A stretch of 64,000 bases of DNA from Sphingobacterium arenae (GTDB lineage: Bacteria > Bacteroidota > Bacteroidia > Sphingobacteriales > Sphingobacteriaceae), in NCBI RefSeq assembly GCF_014692505.1, contig NZ_JACNYK010000001.1, positions 1,187,922 through 1,251,921 on the forward strand. Direction: 5' to 3'. The position numbers and the translations under genes are program-made. Numbering within the stretch: position 1 is the stretch's first letter; every line of letters starts with the position of its first letter. Below the pieces are notes generated by a model. That model did not search any database. It had not been told where the DNA came from and saw nothing but the letters and a program-made list of their open reading frames with translations. Shown piece by piece: positions 47,125 to 55,586 of this stretch.

Positions 47125-48810
47125 ATGAAAAGGTTTTATAAAACTTACATAGTGTTTTTGCTTTTTTTGGGAACGCTATGCACAATCTCTTGTCAGAAAG
47201 TTGAATATAGAGATCGATATGAATTGAATGAAATCAGTGATATATATGCAACATATGAAGGAGAGGGTAGGACTCGGCTGTTTGAAGCTAGGGTCGTAGA
47301 GGATAAAATTTATCTGGACATAGACTATTATCACCCGATAGATTCGGATAATGAGGTAGACCTGTCTAAGATTTTAATCCGCGCGACAGTACCATCGGAC
47401 GCACTTGTTTCGCCGTCGCTAAGTGATTTTTGGGATTTGACTTCTCCGAAGGAACTGACAGTGACATCAGGAACCGGCGAAAAAAAGACGTATACTGTTA
47501 TCGCAAACAAACAAGGAAATACAGACGTCTCGAATGCTATCCTACGCTTTAATGATGAAGGAGGCAATCCACAGGAAGTCCAAGCGATTATAATTGGTGA
47601 TAAAATTAATTTCTCTTTGGTCCCGGGGACGATTTTGAATAATGCTACACTGTCTTATGTAATCAATAGACATGCTTCTGCTTCTCTTCCTAACGAAGCC
47701 AATATTAATTTGGCAAGCCCACAGCCGTTTGTTGTAAAAGCTCCGGGAAATGCACAACGTGATTATACCATCCAAGTCATTGAGGCTGTCAAATTGGCCA
47801 AAGGCATCCGTCCGGGCAGTGCTAAAGTTATGTTTGCTAAAAGGTTAAAAAATGATTTGGGAATAACTGTTGATGATGTCACGGGAGGTATTGCTGCTAC
47901 GGGGCAATATATTGTATTGAATACGAGAAATCAAAATAGTATATATATCGATGCGTTTACCGGTGCGAAAGTGGGGGAAATTGATTTGGGATCTATTCGA
48001 GGAGGCCTTCGAAATTTCTATACGACCGCCGATGATGCAGGAAATATCTTCGTGTGTAATCTCGTTCCGAATGATGGGAATACATTCAATATATGGAAAA
48101 TATCTTCAGTGACAGGAACGCCTCAACCATTTATCCAGTGGAACTCTGGAAGTACATCGTTTGGTCGGAAATTCTCCATTATCGGGGATGTCAATACCAA
48201 TGCTATCATTACAGTTCCTGTCGTCGGTGTTTTGTCAAGCAGTTTTGCGCGATGGCAGGTGGTGAATGGAAACCTCGTATCCCAAACCCCAGAAATGGTG
48301 ACGATTTCAGGATATTCCTGGAGTAATAATAATATCGACGTCATTTATACTTCGCCGACGGACGCAAGTAGCGATTACTATGCGATCGGATATTCTAACA
48401 ATCGACTTGCCCGGGTCAATGGTTCTACGAATAGCATCATGGCGCAGCTGGACCAATTAGACGCTAACTTTATCGCTAATTCAGTAGATTATATTGAATT
48501 TAACAATGCCAAATTGGTTGCCTACAACCATGTGAACGGTTTTGAGTGGGGGTCGGCTGACCAGGTGTTCTTAATTGATACGGAAGGAGGTTTCTCCGGG
48601 AACCCGTCGGCCAATACCACCCCGGGACTTATTTGGTCACCGGATAAAGGGAAATACGGAGCGAATGCGGCGCTCAGCGCAAAAAATGGAAATGGTACGG
48701 GAGACGTCGCTATGACTGTATCGGAGAATGGCTACTACCTATATCTATATTTTATGTTTACTAACGGGTACGTGGTCGGAGTACAGTTTGATTGTGTGGA
48801 TGTAGAGTAA
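47125..48810 (+). CDS. DUF5018-like surface lipoprotein
   Basis: Lipoprotein of 561 residues with lipobox TISC (Cys23), probably exposed on the surface as an accessory glycan-binding protein, the position often taken by SusE/SusF-type proteins. The N-terminal half contains two similar beta-rich units, each ending with a TYTV or DYTIQV strand (about 118-125 and 210-218), as in DUF5018 proteins. The C-terminal half (about 235-561) has repeated short beta motifs that look like a propeller, for example GQYIVLNTRNQNSIYIDAFTG. No catalytic motif is apparent. A hairpin follows before the next gene. Family assignment is from resemblance and would need a profile search. Confidence 0.7.
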   Translation: MKRFYKTYIVFLLFLGTLCTISCQKVEYRDRYELNEISDIYATYEGEGRTRLFEARVVEDKIYLDIDYYHPIDSDNEVDLSKILIRATVPSDALVSPSLSDFWDLTSPKELTVTSGTGEKKTYTVIANKQGNTDVSNAILRFNDEGGNPQEVQAIIIGDKINFSLVPGTILNNATLSYVINRHASASLPNEANINLASPQPFVVKAPGNAQRDYTIQVIEAVKLAKGIRPGSAKVMFAKRLKNDLGITVDDVTGGIAATGQYIVLNTRNQNSIYIDAFTGAKVGEIDLGSIRGGLRNFYTTADDAGNIFVCNLVPNDGNTFNIWKISSVTGTPQPFIQWNSGSTSFGRKFSIIGDVNTNAIITVPVVGVLSSSFARWQVVNGNLVSQTPEMVTISGYSWSNNNIDVIYTSPTDASSDYYAIGYSNNRLARVNGSTNSIMAQLDQLDANFIANSVDYIEFNNAKLVAYNHVNGFEWGSADQVFLIDTEGGFSGNPSANTTPGLIWSPDKGKYGANAALSAKNGNGTGDVAMTVSENGYYLYLYFMFTNGYVVGVQFDCVDVE

Positions 48811-48835
48811 TAAAAACGAACATTAATTTTGGATC

Positions 48836-48863
48836 AGGCAATACGGGATTTCTCGTATTGCCT
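48836..48863 (+). terminator. Strong hairpin after the SusCD-DUF5018 genes
   Basis: Perfect ten-base arms (aggcaatacg / cgtattgcct), extendable by two inner pairs with one G-T, close a four-base loop. Only two Ts follow, so it is not a classical terminator; it may stabilise the 3' end of the upstream SusCD transcript or attenuate transcription of the following genes. Confidence 0.5.
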
Positions 48864-48878
48864 TCATAAAAATAGCGT

Positions 48879-50267
48879 ATGAATTATAAAATAATTGTCT
48901 TGGCAATCGTATTCTTTGCGTTGTACGCATGCAAGAAAGACACTGGGTCTACCCCGGATCCAAAAGATCCTGATATCGAAAATCCAGACGAAGAAGAAAA
49001 TAAGGAAGTATTGGTTTGGGTGGATGCAAACTCAAATGTGTTTGGAACTTATGGGAAATTTAGTCAAAAAGAGGGGATCGTCGAAATTCTGGATATATTG
49101 GAAGATGTTGGTGTGACAGGTCTCGTTGTAGATGTTAAGGGAAGTTCGGGCTATACGATGTATCCGAGTGATTATACGGGGGAAATGACAGAAAGAGATG
49201 GCAAGACGCGATTGAGCGACTATGTCCCATTCCTGATTTCCGAGGCGAAGAAAAGAAAATTCAAGGTGTATTTGTCTATGGTGACTTTTGTGGACGGTGA
49301 CCGTAGAGGTTTTGGTTACGTGTTTGACAATCCTGCCTATAGAGATAAATATGAATCTATTGTCGTCAAGAATACTGCTGGAACGCTAGGGCCAATTTCA
49401 GAAACTGGAAAAAATATCTTTGTAAATCCAGGAGCATCCGTAGTACAGGAAAAAGCACTTAATATTATCAAAGAGATTGTAGGTAAGTTTGATTTAGATG
49501 GGATGATTTTAGACTATGGACGGTATACGGATATAACGGCTGACTTTTCTGATTTAAGTAAGCAGCAGTTTATTTCTTTTTTGGAATCTAAATATAATGA
49601 TACACAGGCAAAAAATATGAATTTTCCAGCTGATATTGTTACTTCATGGCGGGAAAGTTCGGGACAGCTTTTGCCTGCAACGACAGGCAAATATTATAAG
49701 CAGTGGTTGATTTATCGTGCACAGGTCATTAAAGATTTTATGGCGAAAGCCCGGGCTGCTGTAAAATCAGTAAAGCCTAATGTGGAATTTGGGGTTTATG
49801 TTGGTGCTTGGTATACGACTTATTATCAAGTCGGGGTTAACTGGGCAAGCAAAGACTATGATCCTTTTCAAGATTTTGAAGTTCGTTTTGACTGGGCATC
49901 ACCTGGTTATGGTGCAACAGGTTATGCAGAAGAGTTAGATATACTCATGACAGGCAATTATTTTACCCAGATCATGTTGGCTGATAATCCAGCAACTGCC
50001 GGCATGAAATATCATTGGTGGAGTATAGAAGGCTCTTTAAACGGAGCTAGTTATATTACAAAAGACAAAGTACCCCTATATGGGAGTATTGATGTTGGGA
50101 ATATTGCTTACGCCAATAAAGGAGAGATAACAAAGGCTATCCGCTATATCCTATCTAAAACGAAAGGAAAGATGATGTTATTCGATGTCGTACATATGTA
50201 TGCACCTCAATATAACCAACTGAAAGAGCCTCTTTTTGATGCAATAAAAGCAGGTATTGGAGATTAA
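48879..50267 (+). CDS. GHL10-like putative glycoside hydrolase lipoprotein (first copy)
   Basis: Lipoprotein of 462 residues (lipobox ALYAC, Cys18) with an acidic Pro/Asp/Glu linker (about 21-43) and a single TIM-barrel-like domain. Resembles the GHL10/DUF187 or DUF4015 putative glycosidase families. Shared motifs are LVWVDANSN, VGVTGLVVDVKGSSGYTMYPS, FKVYLSMVTF, DLDGMILDYGRY and VNWASKDYDP. The Asp of GMILD is the likely catalytic or substrate-binding acid by analogy. Activity is unproven for this family in Bacteroidota. The acidic linker suits a surface lipoprotein. It follows the hairpin at 48836 and lies 17 bases before a paralogue. Confidence 0.75.
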   Translation: MNYKIIVLAIVFFALYACKKDTGSTPDPKDPDIENPDEEENKEVLVWVDANSNVFGTYGKFSQKEGIVEILDILEDVGVTGLVVDVKGSSGYTMYPSDYTGEMTERDGKTRLSDYVPFLISEAKKRKFKVYLSMVTFVDGDRRGFGYVFDNPAYRDKYESIVVKNTAGTLGPISETGKNIFVNPGASVVQEKALNIIKEIVGKFDLDGMILDYGRYTDITADFSDLSKQQFISFLESKYNDTQAKNMNFPADIVTSWRESSGQLLPATTGKYYKQWLIYRAQVIKDFMAKARAAVKSVKPNVEFGVYVGAWYTTYYQVGVNWASKDYDPFQDFEVRFDWASPGYGATGYAEELDILMTGNYFTQIMLADNPATAGMKYHWWSIEGSLNGASYITKDKVPLYGSIDVGNIAYANKGEITKAIRYILSKTKGKMMLFDVVHMYAPQYNQLKEPLFDAIKAGIGD

Positions 50268-50284
50268 TTTATTTTTTATAAAAC

Positions 50285-51610
50285 ATGAAGCGTTTATTTA
50301 ATTTTTTTCTTGCTGTTACATTGTTCTTTTTTTCCTGTAATAGTGCTGATAATGCGTCAAAAGAGAATATAGACTATTTTGTTCATCGCAATATTCTCTG
50401 GTTCGATGCCACGGCAAATTTTGATCGTTTTTGCGAGAAGGACTCCATTTTATTTTATCTTCAAAAATCTAAAGAAGTAGGCGTAACAGATATTGTAGTT
50501 GATGTAAAACCTATTACAGGGGAGGTCCTTTACCCAAGTAAGATAGCTCCGGTGATGACTTCTTGGGGTGAAAGCAAAACGGTTAAAGATACCACTTGGG
50601 ATATGCTGAGCTATTTTATAGAGGAAGGGCATAAACTTGATTTGAAGGTACACGCTTCGACGAATGTATTTGTTGCAGGACACAATTATTTTGACAGAGG
50701 TGTGGTATATGATGATACATCAAAAGCCAAGTGGCAAACGTTATCTTACCTGCCGGAAGGTATGAAGTTGATCTCCGAGCAAAAAAACAAATATTCGACG
50801 ATGTTGAATCCGGCGTTGCCCCAAGTACAGGAATACGAACTATCTATTTTAAAAGAACTTGTCGCTATGTACCCCCAATTGGATGGTATAATTCTGGATC
50901 GCGTGCGCTTTGATAATTTGAATGCCGATTTTTCCGAACAAAGTAAGCGGCTATTCGAGCAGCATAGAGGAGAAGCCGTTAAAAATTTCCCCGCTGATAT
51001 TTATACGTTTGCGGGAACGGAAAGAAAAAATGGACCGCTCTTTAAAGAATGGTTAGCGTGGAGAGCTAAGGTGATTCACGATTTTATCTATAAAGCCAGA
51101 GAAGAATTAAAAGCTATCCATCCGGATATTGTTTTCGGAGATTATACGGGGTCTTGGTATCCACTTTATTTTGATGTTGGTGTAAATTTCGCAAGCAAAG
51201 AATATGATCCTAGCGAAGAATTTGATTGGGCTACTACTGCGTATAAAGAATACGGCTATGCCGAAGCTTTGGATTTGTTCACCACGGGCAATTATTATTT
51301 TGAGGTAGAGAAATCCGAATTGCTTGCACAGACCGATACGACGAAAAAGACGCTAGAGTCGGGATTAATTGTGAAGAAAGAAGATTGGTATACGGTAGAG
51401 GGATCAGCAGAGCTGGTCAATAAAGTCACCATGGGGAAAACCCCTGTATATGCAGGCCTATACGTGGAACAATACAAAGGGCATCCAGATCAATTTGTAA
51501 AAGCATTGAAAATGTGCCGTCAGAAATCACATGGATCCATGATATTTGATATTGTTCACATTATTAATTATGGTTGGTGGGATCAGGTAAAAGAAGGTTT
51601 GAGCAATTAA
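50285..51610 (+). CDS. GHL10-like putative glycoside hydrolase lipoprotein (second copy)
   Basis: Tandem paralogue of the preceding protein: 441 residues, lipobox FFSC (Cys18), without the acidic linker. Aligned segments include ILWFDATANF, VGVTDIVVDVKPITGEVLYPS, LKVHASTNVFVAG, DGIILDRVRFDN and VNFASKEYDP. Differences at corresponding positions, for example ILDRVRFD against ILDYGRYT, suggest different subsites or substrates. The duplication looks old because identity is only moderate. Both sit between the glycan-capture genes and the esterase/epimerase genes. The family is a putative glycosidase without confirmed activity; a sugar-cleaving role is inference. Confidence 0.75.
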   Translation: MKRLFNFFLAVTLFFFSCNSADNASKENIDYFVHRNILWFDATANFDRFCEKDSILFYLQKSKEVGVTDIVVDVKPITGEVLYPSKIAPVMTSWGESKTVKDTTWDMLSYFIEEGHKLDLKVHASTNVFVAGHNYFDRGVVYDDTSKAKWQTLSYLPEGMKLISEQKNKYSTMLNPALPQVQEYELSILKELVAMYPQLDGIILDRVRFDNLNADFSEQSKRLFEQHRGEAVKNFPADIYTFAGTERKNGPLFKEWLAWRAKVIHDFIYKAREELKAIHPDIVFGDYTGSWYPLYFDVGVNFASKEYDPSEEFDWATTAYKEYGYAEALDLFTTGNYYFEVEKSELLAQTDTTKKTLESGLIVKKEDWYTVEGSAELVNKVTMGKTPVYAGLYVEQYKGHPDQFVKALKMCRQKSHGSMIFDIVHIINYGWWDQVKEGLSN

Positions 51611-51620
51611 ATTATTATAA

Positions 51621-52793
51621 ATGAAAGCGAATATATCATTATTATTGTTGTTATGTATGTGTACATGGGTTTGCCATGCACAAAGTAAAATGGAGTCTAT
51701 TTCTGCAACCTTAATCGGTGCTAAGCTGGGGGATGTGGTGATTTTAGATGACTTTTTAACGATGGACTTTCCAAAGATTGCTTATGATAAAGCGATTATA
51801 CCAGGACCACAGTTTATGATATCCGACGATCCGGAGTACATTCGTATTCCCGAAGCAATTGTTATGCAAGAGCAGGCTGATGCTGGTGCGGTGCGATTAT
51901 ATGTATATAATGTTAATGGAGTAAAAGAACCTCAAAAAATGCCGAGAAAGATATCGGCGGTAATAAAAAATCTGGGAAACGAAGATATGCATTTGAGAAT
52001 GCTTCGGTATTCTTCACAAAAACCTAGCATGAATTATTTCCAAATTGGAAAACAAGGATTATACGACTATTTTTCGTCACGTGAAACGAATAATGTACGG
52101 GCCATCAAACCAGGGGAAGTGATCGCGATAGATGAGCGGCTGGAAAAACAGGTGGTGCTGTACGATGAGTTGGTGCATGGTTTCTATGAGTTTGTCATAG
52201 ATCAGCCCGCATTGATCAGTGTACTCCAGACATCCCCTGATAAAGAAGGACCCAAAGCTTTCCATGAAATTGACACCATTATACCTTTTAGTCATGTTAA
52301 TGCCGGTAGAGGGATATTTCCGGTATCTAATTACAAAATTAAAGGGCGAGATACCATTGATACCAATAATGGTGTGTCGCAGCTCATTCTGGCCGACGGA
52401 AATGATGATGCATGGATTACAGGAACTATCGGAGAGAAAAAGGAATTTGCGAGAAACGTCGGGAATTACGGCGTGTTATACCATACGAACATCAAGTGGA
52501 AAAGTACGGGGGGGAAAGGTCTGGCATTAATTACTTGGAACTGTAGGTCGGAAGACAACCAATGGTGTGGCGGAATGGGACTGACGATGGAAATGTTTGA
52601 TGAAAATATGAAGAAAAGTGTGATCCAATATCCATCCGATCAATTGGTGACAAAAGCAGCTCCAGAAGCGATCTTAATAGGGGTTTATAAACCAGATCCG
52701 TCGAAAGATATTCAAGAAATTAATTTTACATATTCGCCTCCAGGGGCGTCTTGCTTGCCAACACCTTTGATATTGGTTCCGATAGACTTATAG
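51621..52793 (+). CDS. Secreted protein of unknown function
   Basis: I do not recognise this gene. It encodes 390 residues with a clear Sec signal peptide (hydrophobic ISLLLLLCMCTWVCHAQ, cleaved near 21) and no further membrane helix. The mature protein is beta-rich with motifs such as VVILDDFLTMDFPK, VRLYVYNVNG and DAWITGTIGEKKEF. Its end has two cysteines in WNCRSEDNQWC and one in PPGASCLP. The signal lacks a convincing lipobox, so it should be periplasmic or released. The gene lies ten bases after the second GHL10-like gene and 18 bases before the DUF5009 gene. Possible roles are glycan binding or an uncharacterised enzyme; nothing in the sequence decides. Confidence 0.65.
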   Translation: MKANISLLLLLCMCTWVCHAQSKMESISATLIGAKLGDVVILDDFLTMDFPKIAYDKAIIPGPQFMISDDPEYIRIPEAIVMQEQADAGAVRLYVYNVNGVKEPQKMPRKISAVIKNLGNEDMHLRMLRYSSQKPSMNYFQIGKQGLYDYFSSRETNNVRAIKPGEVIAIDERLEKQVVLYDELVHGFYEFVIDQPALISVLQTSPDKEGPKAFHEIDTIIPFSHVNAGRGIFPVSNYKIKGRDTIDTNNGVSQLILADGNDDAWITGTIGEKKEFARNVGNYGVLYHTNIKWKSTGGKGLALITWNCRSEDNQWCGGMGLTMEMFDENMKKSVIQYPSDQLVTKAAPEAILIGVYKPDPSKDIQEINFTYSPPGASCLPTPLILVPIDL

Positions 52794-52811
52794 GACCAAA
52801 TAGAAACTTCG

Positions 52812-54209
52812 ATGATCAAAAGAAACTATAGCATAGACTTATTGCGTGGATTAGCAATCATTGGGATGGTCTTGGCCGCTGTGATTCCCTGGACTTCGGA
52901 ATTTCCAGCGTGGATGTACCATGCACAGGTAGGCCCTCCGAATTTCCAGTTTAATCCCAACCAACCCGGTATTACTTGGGTCGATCTGGTCTTTCCATTT
53001 TTTCTATTTGCTATGGGGGCTGCATTCCCATTAGCATTGCGAAATAAACTGGTCAATAAGCAATATGATGAGATTCTTTTGGGGCTGTTAAGACGAGGTT
53101 TTTTGCTGGTGTTTTTTGCAATAACGTTGGCCTACCTTACTCCGGAAAATCTAACAGGACCAATTTGGTTGAATTACGCAACTTCTTTGCTCACATTTTT
53201 CTCTTTCTTTCTTGTATTCTTACGTTTTGAAGGAGGAAAACTTAGAAGATACGGCTTACAACTGTCGGGTTTTCTCGTGATAGGACTGTTGATCTGGTAT
53301 CATAGCGAAATACTCGCCAACACATTTGACAAATCAAAGAGTAATATCATCATTCTGGTATTAGGCAATATGGCGGTATTTGGCGCCTTTTTTTGGTTGC
53401 TGACGTCCGAAAATTTTCTGTTACGGGTAGCTGTGCTTATTGCTTTTATGGGCATTTGGTTTACAAAAGATATACAAGGAGGTTGGACACAAATTCTTTG
53501 GAATTTTCACCCGGATATTAGTTGGTTTTACAATTTTTCATTTTTAAAATACCTCTGTATCGTATTACCCGGTTCGATATTAGGGGATTTATTGGTTAGG
53601 AATAAAGAAATTGCCAATAGTCTGTATACCGATATCGAACGAAAACAAGCAAGGCGCTTAGCAGTGCTCGGCTTAAGTTTTGTAATTTTTCATGTAGCGA
53701 CGTTATACATGCGTTTGCTGCACGTCAATCTATTGGGACATGCTGTCTTTGGCGGGCTATTTTTCCTGTTTTTTAAGAAAAATAATGATGGACAGTTCAC
53801 TTTTTACAAAACGTTGGTTAGCTGGGGTTTTGTTTTAGCTTCTTTGGCATTGTTCTTTGAACCGTTGGATGGAGGGATTAAGAAAGATCCGTCTTCTTTT
53901 AGTTATTGGTTTCTTACGAGCGGATTAGCTTTCGTTTTTTATATTGTCTGTGATTATTTGACCAAGCGTTTTCCAAAAAATCTTGTGGTATCCTCTATCG
54001 TAAAAAATGGACAAAATCCCATGATCGCCTACTGTGTTTCTACTTTTTGTATTACTCCTGTTTTGGGGCTTGCCTATATATTGCCGGTTTTTGATCAGTT
54101 ATCAACAATGAGTCCGTATTTGGGCTTGATAAGGACGGTAGTTTATCTGCTGCTAATGGTAATGATAACAAATTATGCTACGACGAAGAAATGGTTCTGG
54201 CGTTCATAA
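52812..54209 (+). CDS. DUF5009/HGSNAT-like membrane protein
   Basis: Polytopic inner-membrane protein of 465 residues, about ten or eleven hydrophobic helices. Starts YSIDLLRGLAIIGMVLAAVIP and carries WVDLVFPFFLFAMGAAFPLALR, the family signature. The His-Ala pair before it (YHAQVGPP) appears to match the KHAxW histidine of HGSNAT-type acetyltransferases, with a small insertion after it. This paralogue of the 9052 gene is longer by about 59 residues. In other bacteria, relatives (NagX) occur in N-acetylglucosamine clusters, so acetyl transfer to a terminal amino sugar is a fair hypothesis. It is embedded in locus 2, 18 bases after the unknown secreted protein. Confidence 0.8.
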   Translation: MIKRNYSIDLLRGLAIIGMVLAAVIPWTSEFPAWMYHAQVGPPNFQFNPNQPGITWVDLVFPFFLFAMGAAFPLALRNKLVNKQYDEILLGLLRRGFLLVFFAITLAYLTPENLTGPIWLNYATSLLTFFSFFLVFLRFEGGKLRRYGLQLSGFLVIGLLIWYHSEILANTFDKSKSNIIILVLGNMAVFGAFFWLLTSENFLLRVAVLIAFMGIWFTKDIQGGWTQILWNFHPDISWFYNFSFLKYLCIVLPGSILGDLLVRNKEIANSLYTDIERKQARRLAVLGLSFVIFHVATLYMRLLHVNLLGHAVFGGLFFLFFKKNNDGQFTFYKTLVSWGFVLASLALFFEPLDGGIKKDPSSFSYWFLTSGLAFVFYIVCDYLTKRFPKNLVVSSIVKNGQNPMIAYCVSTFCITPVLGLAYILPVFDQLSTMSPYLGLIRTVVYLLLMVMITNYATTKKWFWRS

Positions 54210-54225
54210 ATTTAATTTAAGTAAC

Positions 54226-54909
54226 ATGGAAAAGAGATTATTGGGTTTACTCATTATTACACTGTTTATTCACGAGGTTAAAGCCCAAATCGTATCGCGG
54301 ATCGACAGTAATTATATTTTCTCGGGATATACCGAACAGCTGGCGCAGTTCCGAAAGATGCCCGTTCTTCCCAACGCCATAATATTCATAGGCAATAGCT
54401 TGACAGACGCAGGTCGTTGGAATGATATTTTGCCTGAACTCCCGGTTCTAAATAGAGGGATCAGCGGAGATATTTCTTACGGTGTATTGGCTCGGTTGGA
54501 TGAAATAACGAGACATCAGCCCAAGAAAGTATTTCTGATGATTGGGGTAAATGATCTCAAACGTGGTGTGCCAACAGCGAATATTATAGAAAATTACACC
54601 AGAATTGTGCGTAAGATTAAGCAAGATTGTCCCAAAACACAGATTTATCTTAATAGCATATTGCCGATTAATCCGGACAAGTTATTGGAAGCATTTCAGG
54701 CTGTTAAGAACAATGATATCCGGATATTGAATGAAGGTTTGCAGCAGATTAGTAAAACGGAGAAAGATGTCCGCTTTATCAATTTACACGAGATACTGGC
54801 GGACAATTCTGGCAACCTACGCTCCGACGTTACGCCAGACGGTATCCATCTGGAGGTGTCCGTATATGTTGATATGATTAATTATTTGAAAACAGTAAAA
54901 GCATTGTAA
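54226..54909 (+). CDS. SGNH/GDSL hydrolase, secreted (first copy)
   Basis: Esterase or acyl hydrolase of the SGNH fold, probably periplasmic. From ATG 54226 there are 227 residues, starting with a signal peptide (cleavage near residue 20); an upstream in-frame start at 54175 would overlap the DUF5009 gene and spoil the signal. All four SGNH blocks are visible: S58 in FIGNSLTD, G in LNRGISGD, N109 in IGVND, and D205/H208 in PDGIHL. Enzymes of this type in glycan loci remove O-acetyl or other acyl groups; the substrate here is unknown. A second copy follows two bases later. Confidence 0.88.
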   Translation: MEKRLLGLLIITLFIHEVKAQIVSRIDSNYIFSGYTEQLAQFRKMPVLPNAIIFIGNSLTDAGRWNDILPELPVLNRGISGDISYGVLARLDEITRHQPKKVFLMIGVNDLKRGVPTANIIENYTRIVRKIKQDCPKTQIYLNSILPINPDKLLEAFQAVKNNDIRILNEGLQQISKTEKDVRFINLHEILADNSGNLRSDVTPDGIHLEVSVYVDMINYLKTVKAL

Positions 54910-54911
54910 CG

Positions 54912-55586
54912 ATGAAAAAAACAGGATGGATATTGTTAGCGATGTTAGCAACTGTACAGCTTTATGCGCAAGATAAATCTCAAGATAGTACGTATAGCAA
55001 CTGGTATTATGAAGGTCGGGAAAAGTTGTATCAGGCATTGAAGGGTAAGAAGTATGATGTTATATTTTTTGGCAATAGTATTACAGAGAGAGGGCCTTGG
55101 CAGGAGTTGGTTGGTCGTCGGTATAAGGTTGGTAACCGGGGAATAGGAGGTGATAATACATTTGGGATGAAAGCCCGTATTGCCGATGTCATGAAATCTA
55201 AACCTAAGAAAGTGTTTCTCATGATGGGGATTAATGATATTGGTCGAGGACTGCCTACCGCCTGGAGTCTGCAGAATTACGAGGAAATCATTCGGATTAT
55301 CCAAAGAAAGAGTCCGAAAACAAAGATTTACTTACAGAGTATCTTACCGCTAAATGAAGATATATTAAAATACGATTATTTGAAGGGAAAGGAAGAGATG
55401 GTGAAAGCATTGGATAATGGAATAGAAGCCTTGATCCATGAGTATAATCTGACGTATGTTGATGTAAAAGAAGTACTGGCGGATGGTTATGTGCTAAAAA
55501 AGGAATATACAACGGATGGCATTCACATTAATACAGACGCTTACATCCGTTGGGTGGAATATTTGAAAGAGAAAAAATATTTATAG
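54912..55586 (+). CDS. SGNH/GDSL hydrolase, secreted (second copy)
   Basis: Tandem paralogue of the preceding hydrolase, 224 residues. Signal peptide ends near LYAQ (20). The blocks are S56 in FFGNSITERG, G in GNRGIGGDN, N108 in GINDIGRG, and D202/H205 in TTDGIHI. It shares the KVFLMxGxND core with the first copy but has a longer N-terminal stretch before the active serine region and differs in the surrounding loops. Its stop is directly followed by the DUF4434 start with no spacer, so translation is probably coupled. Two esterases in a row suggest a glycan with more than one type of acyl group, an inference. Confidence 0.88.
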   Translation: MKKTGWILLAMLATVQLYAQDKSQDSTYSNWYYEGREKLYQALKGKKYDVIFFGNSITERGPWQELVGRRYKVGNRGIGGDNTFGMKARIADVMKSKPKKVFLMMGINDIGRGLPTAWSLQNYEEIIRIIQRKSPKTKIYLQSILPLNEDILKYDYLKGKEEMVKALDNGIEALIHEYNLTYVDVKEVLADGYVLKKEYTTDGIHINTDAYIRWVEYLKEKKYL

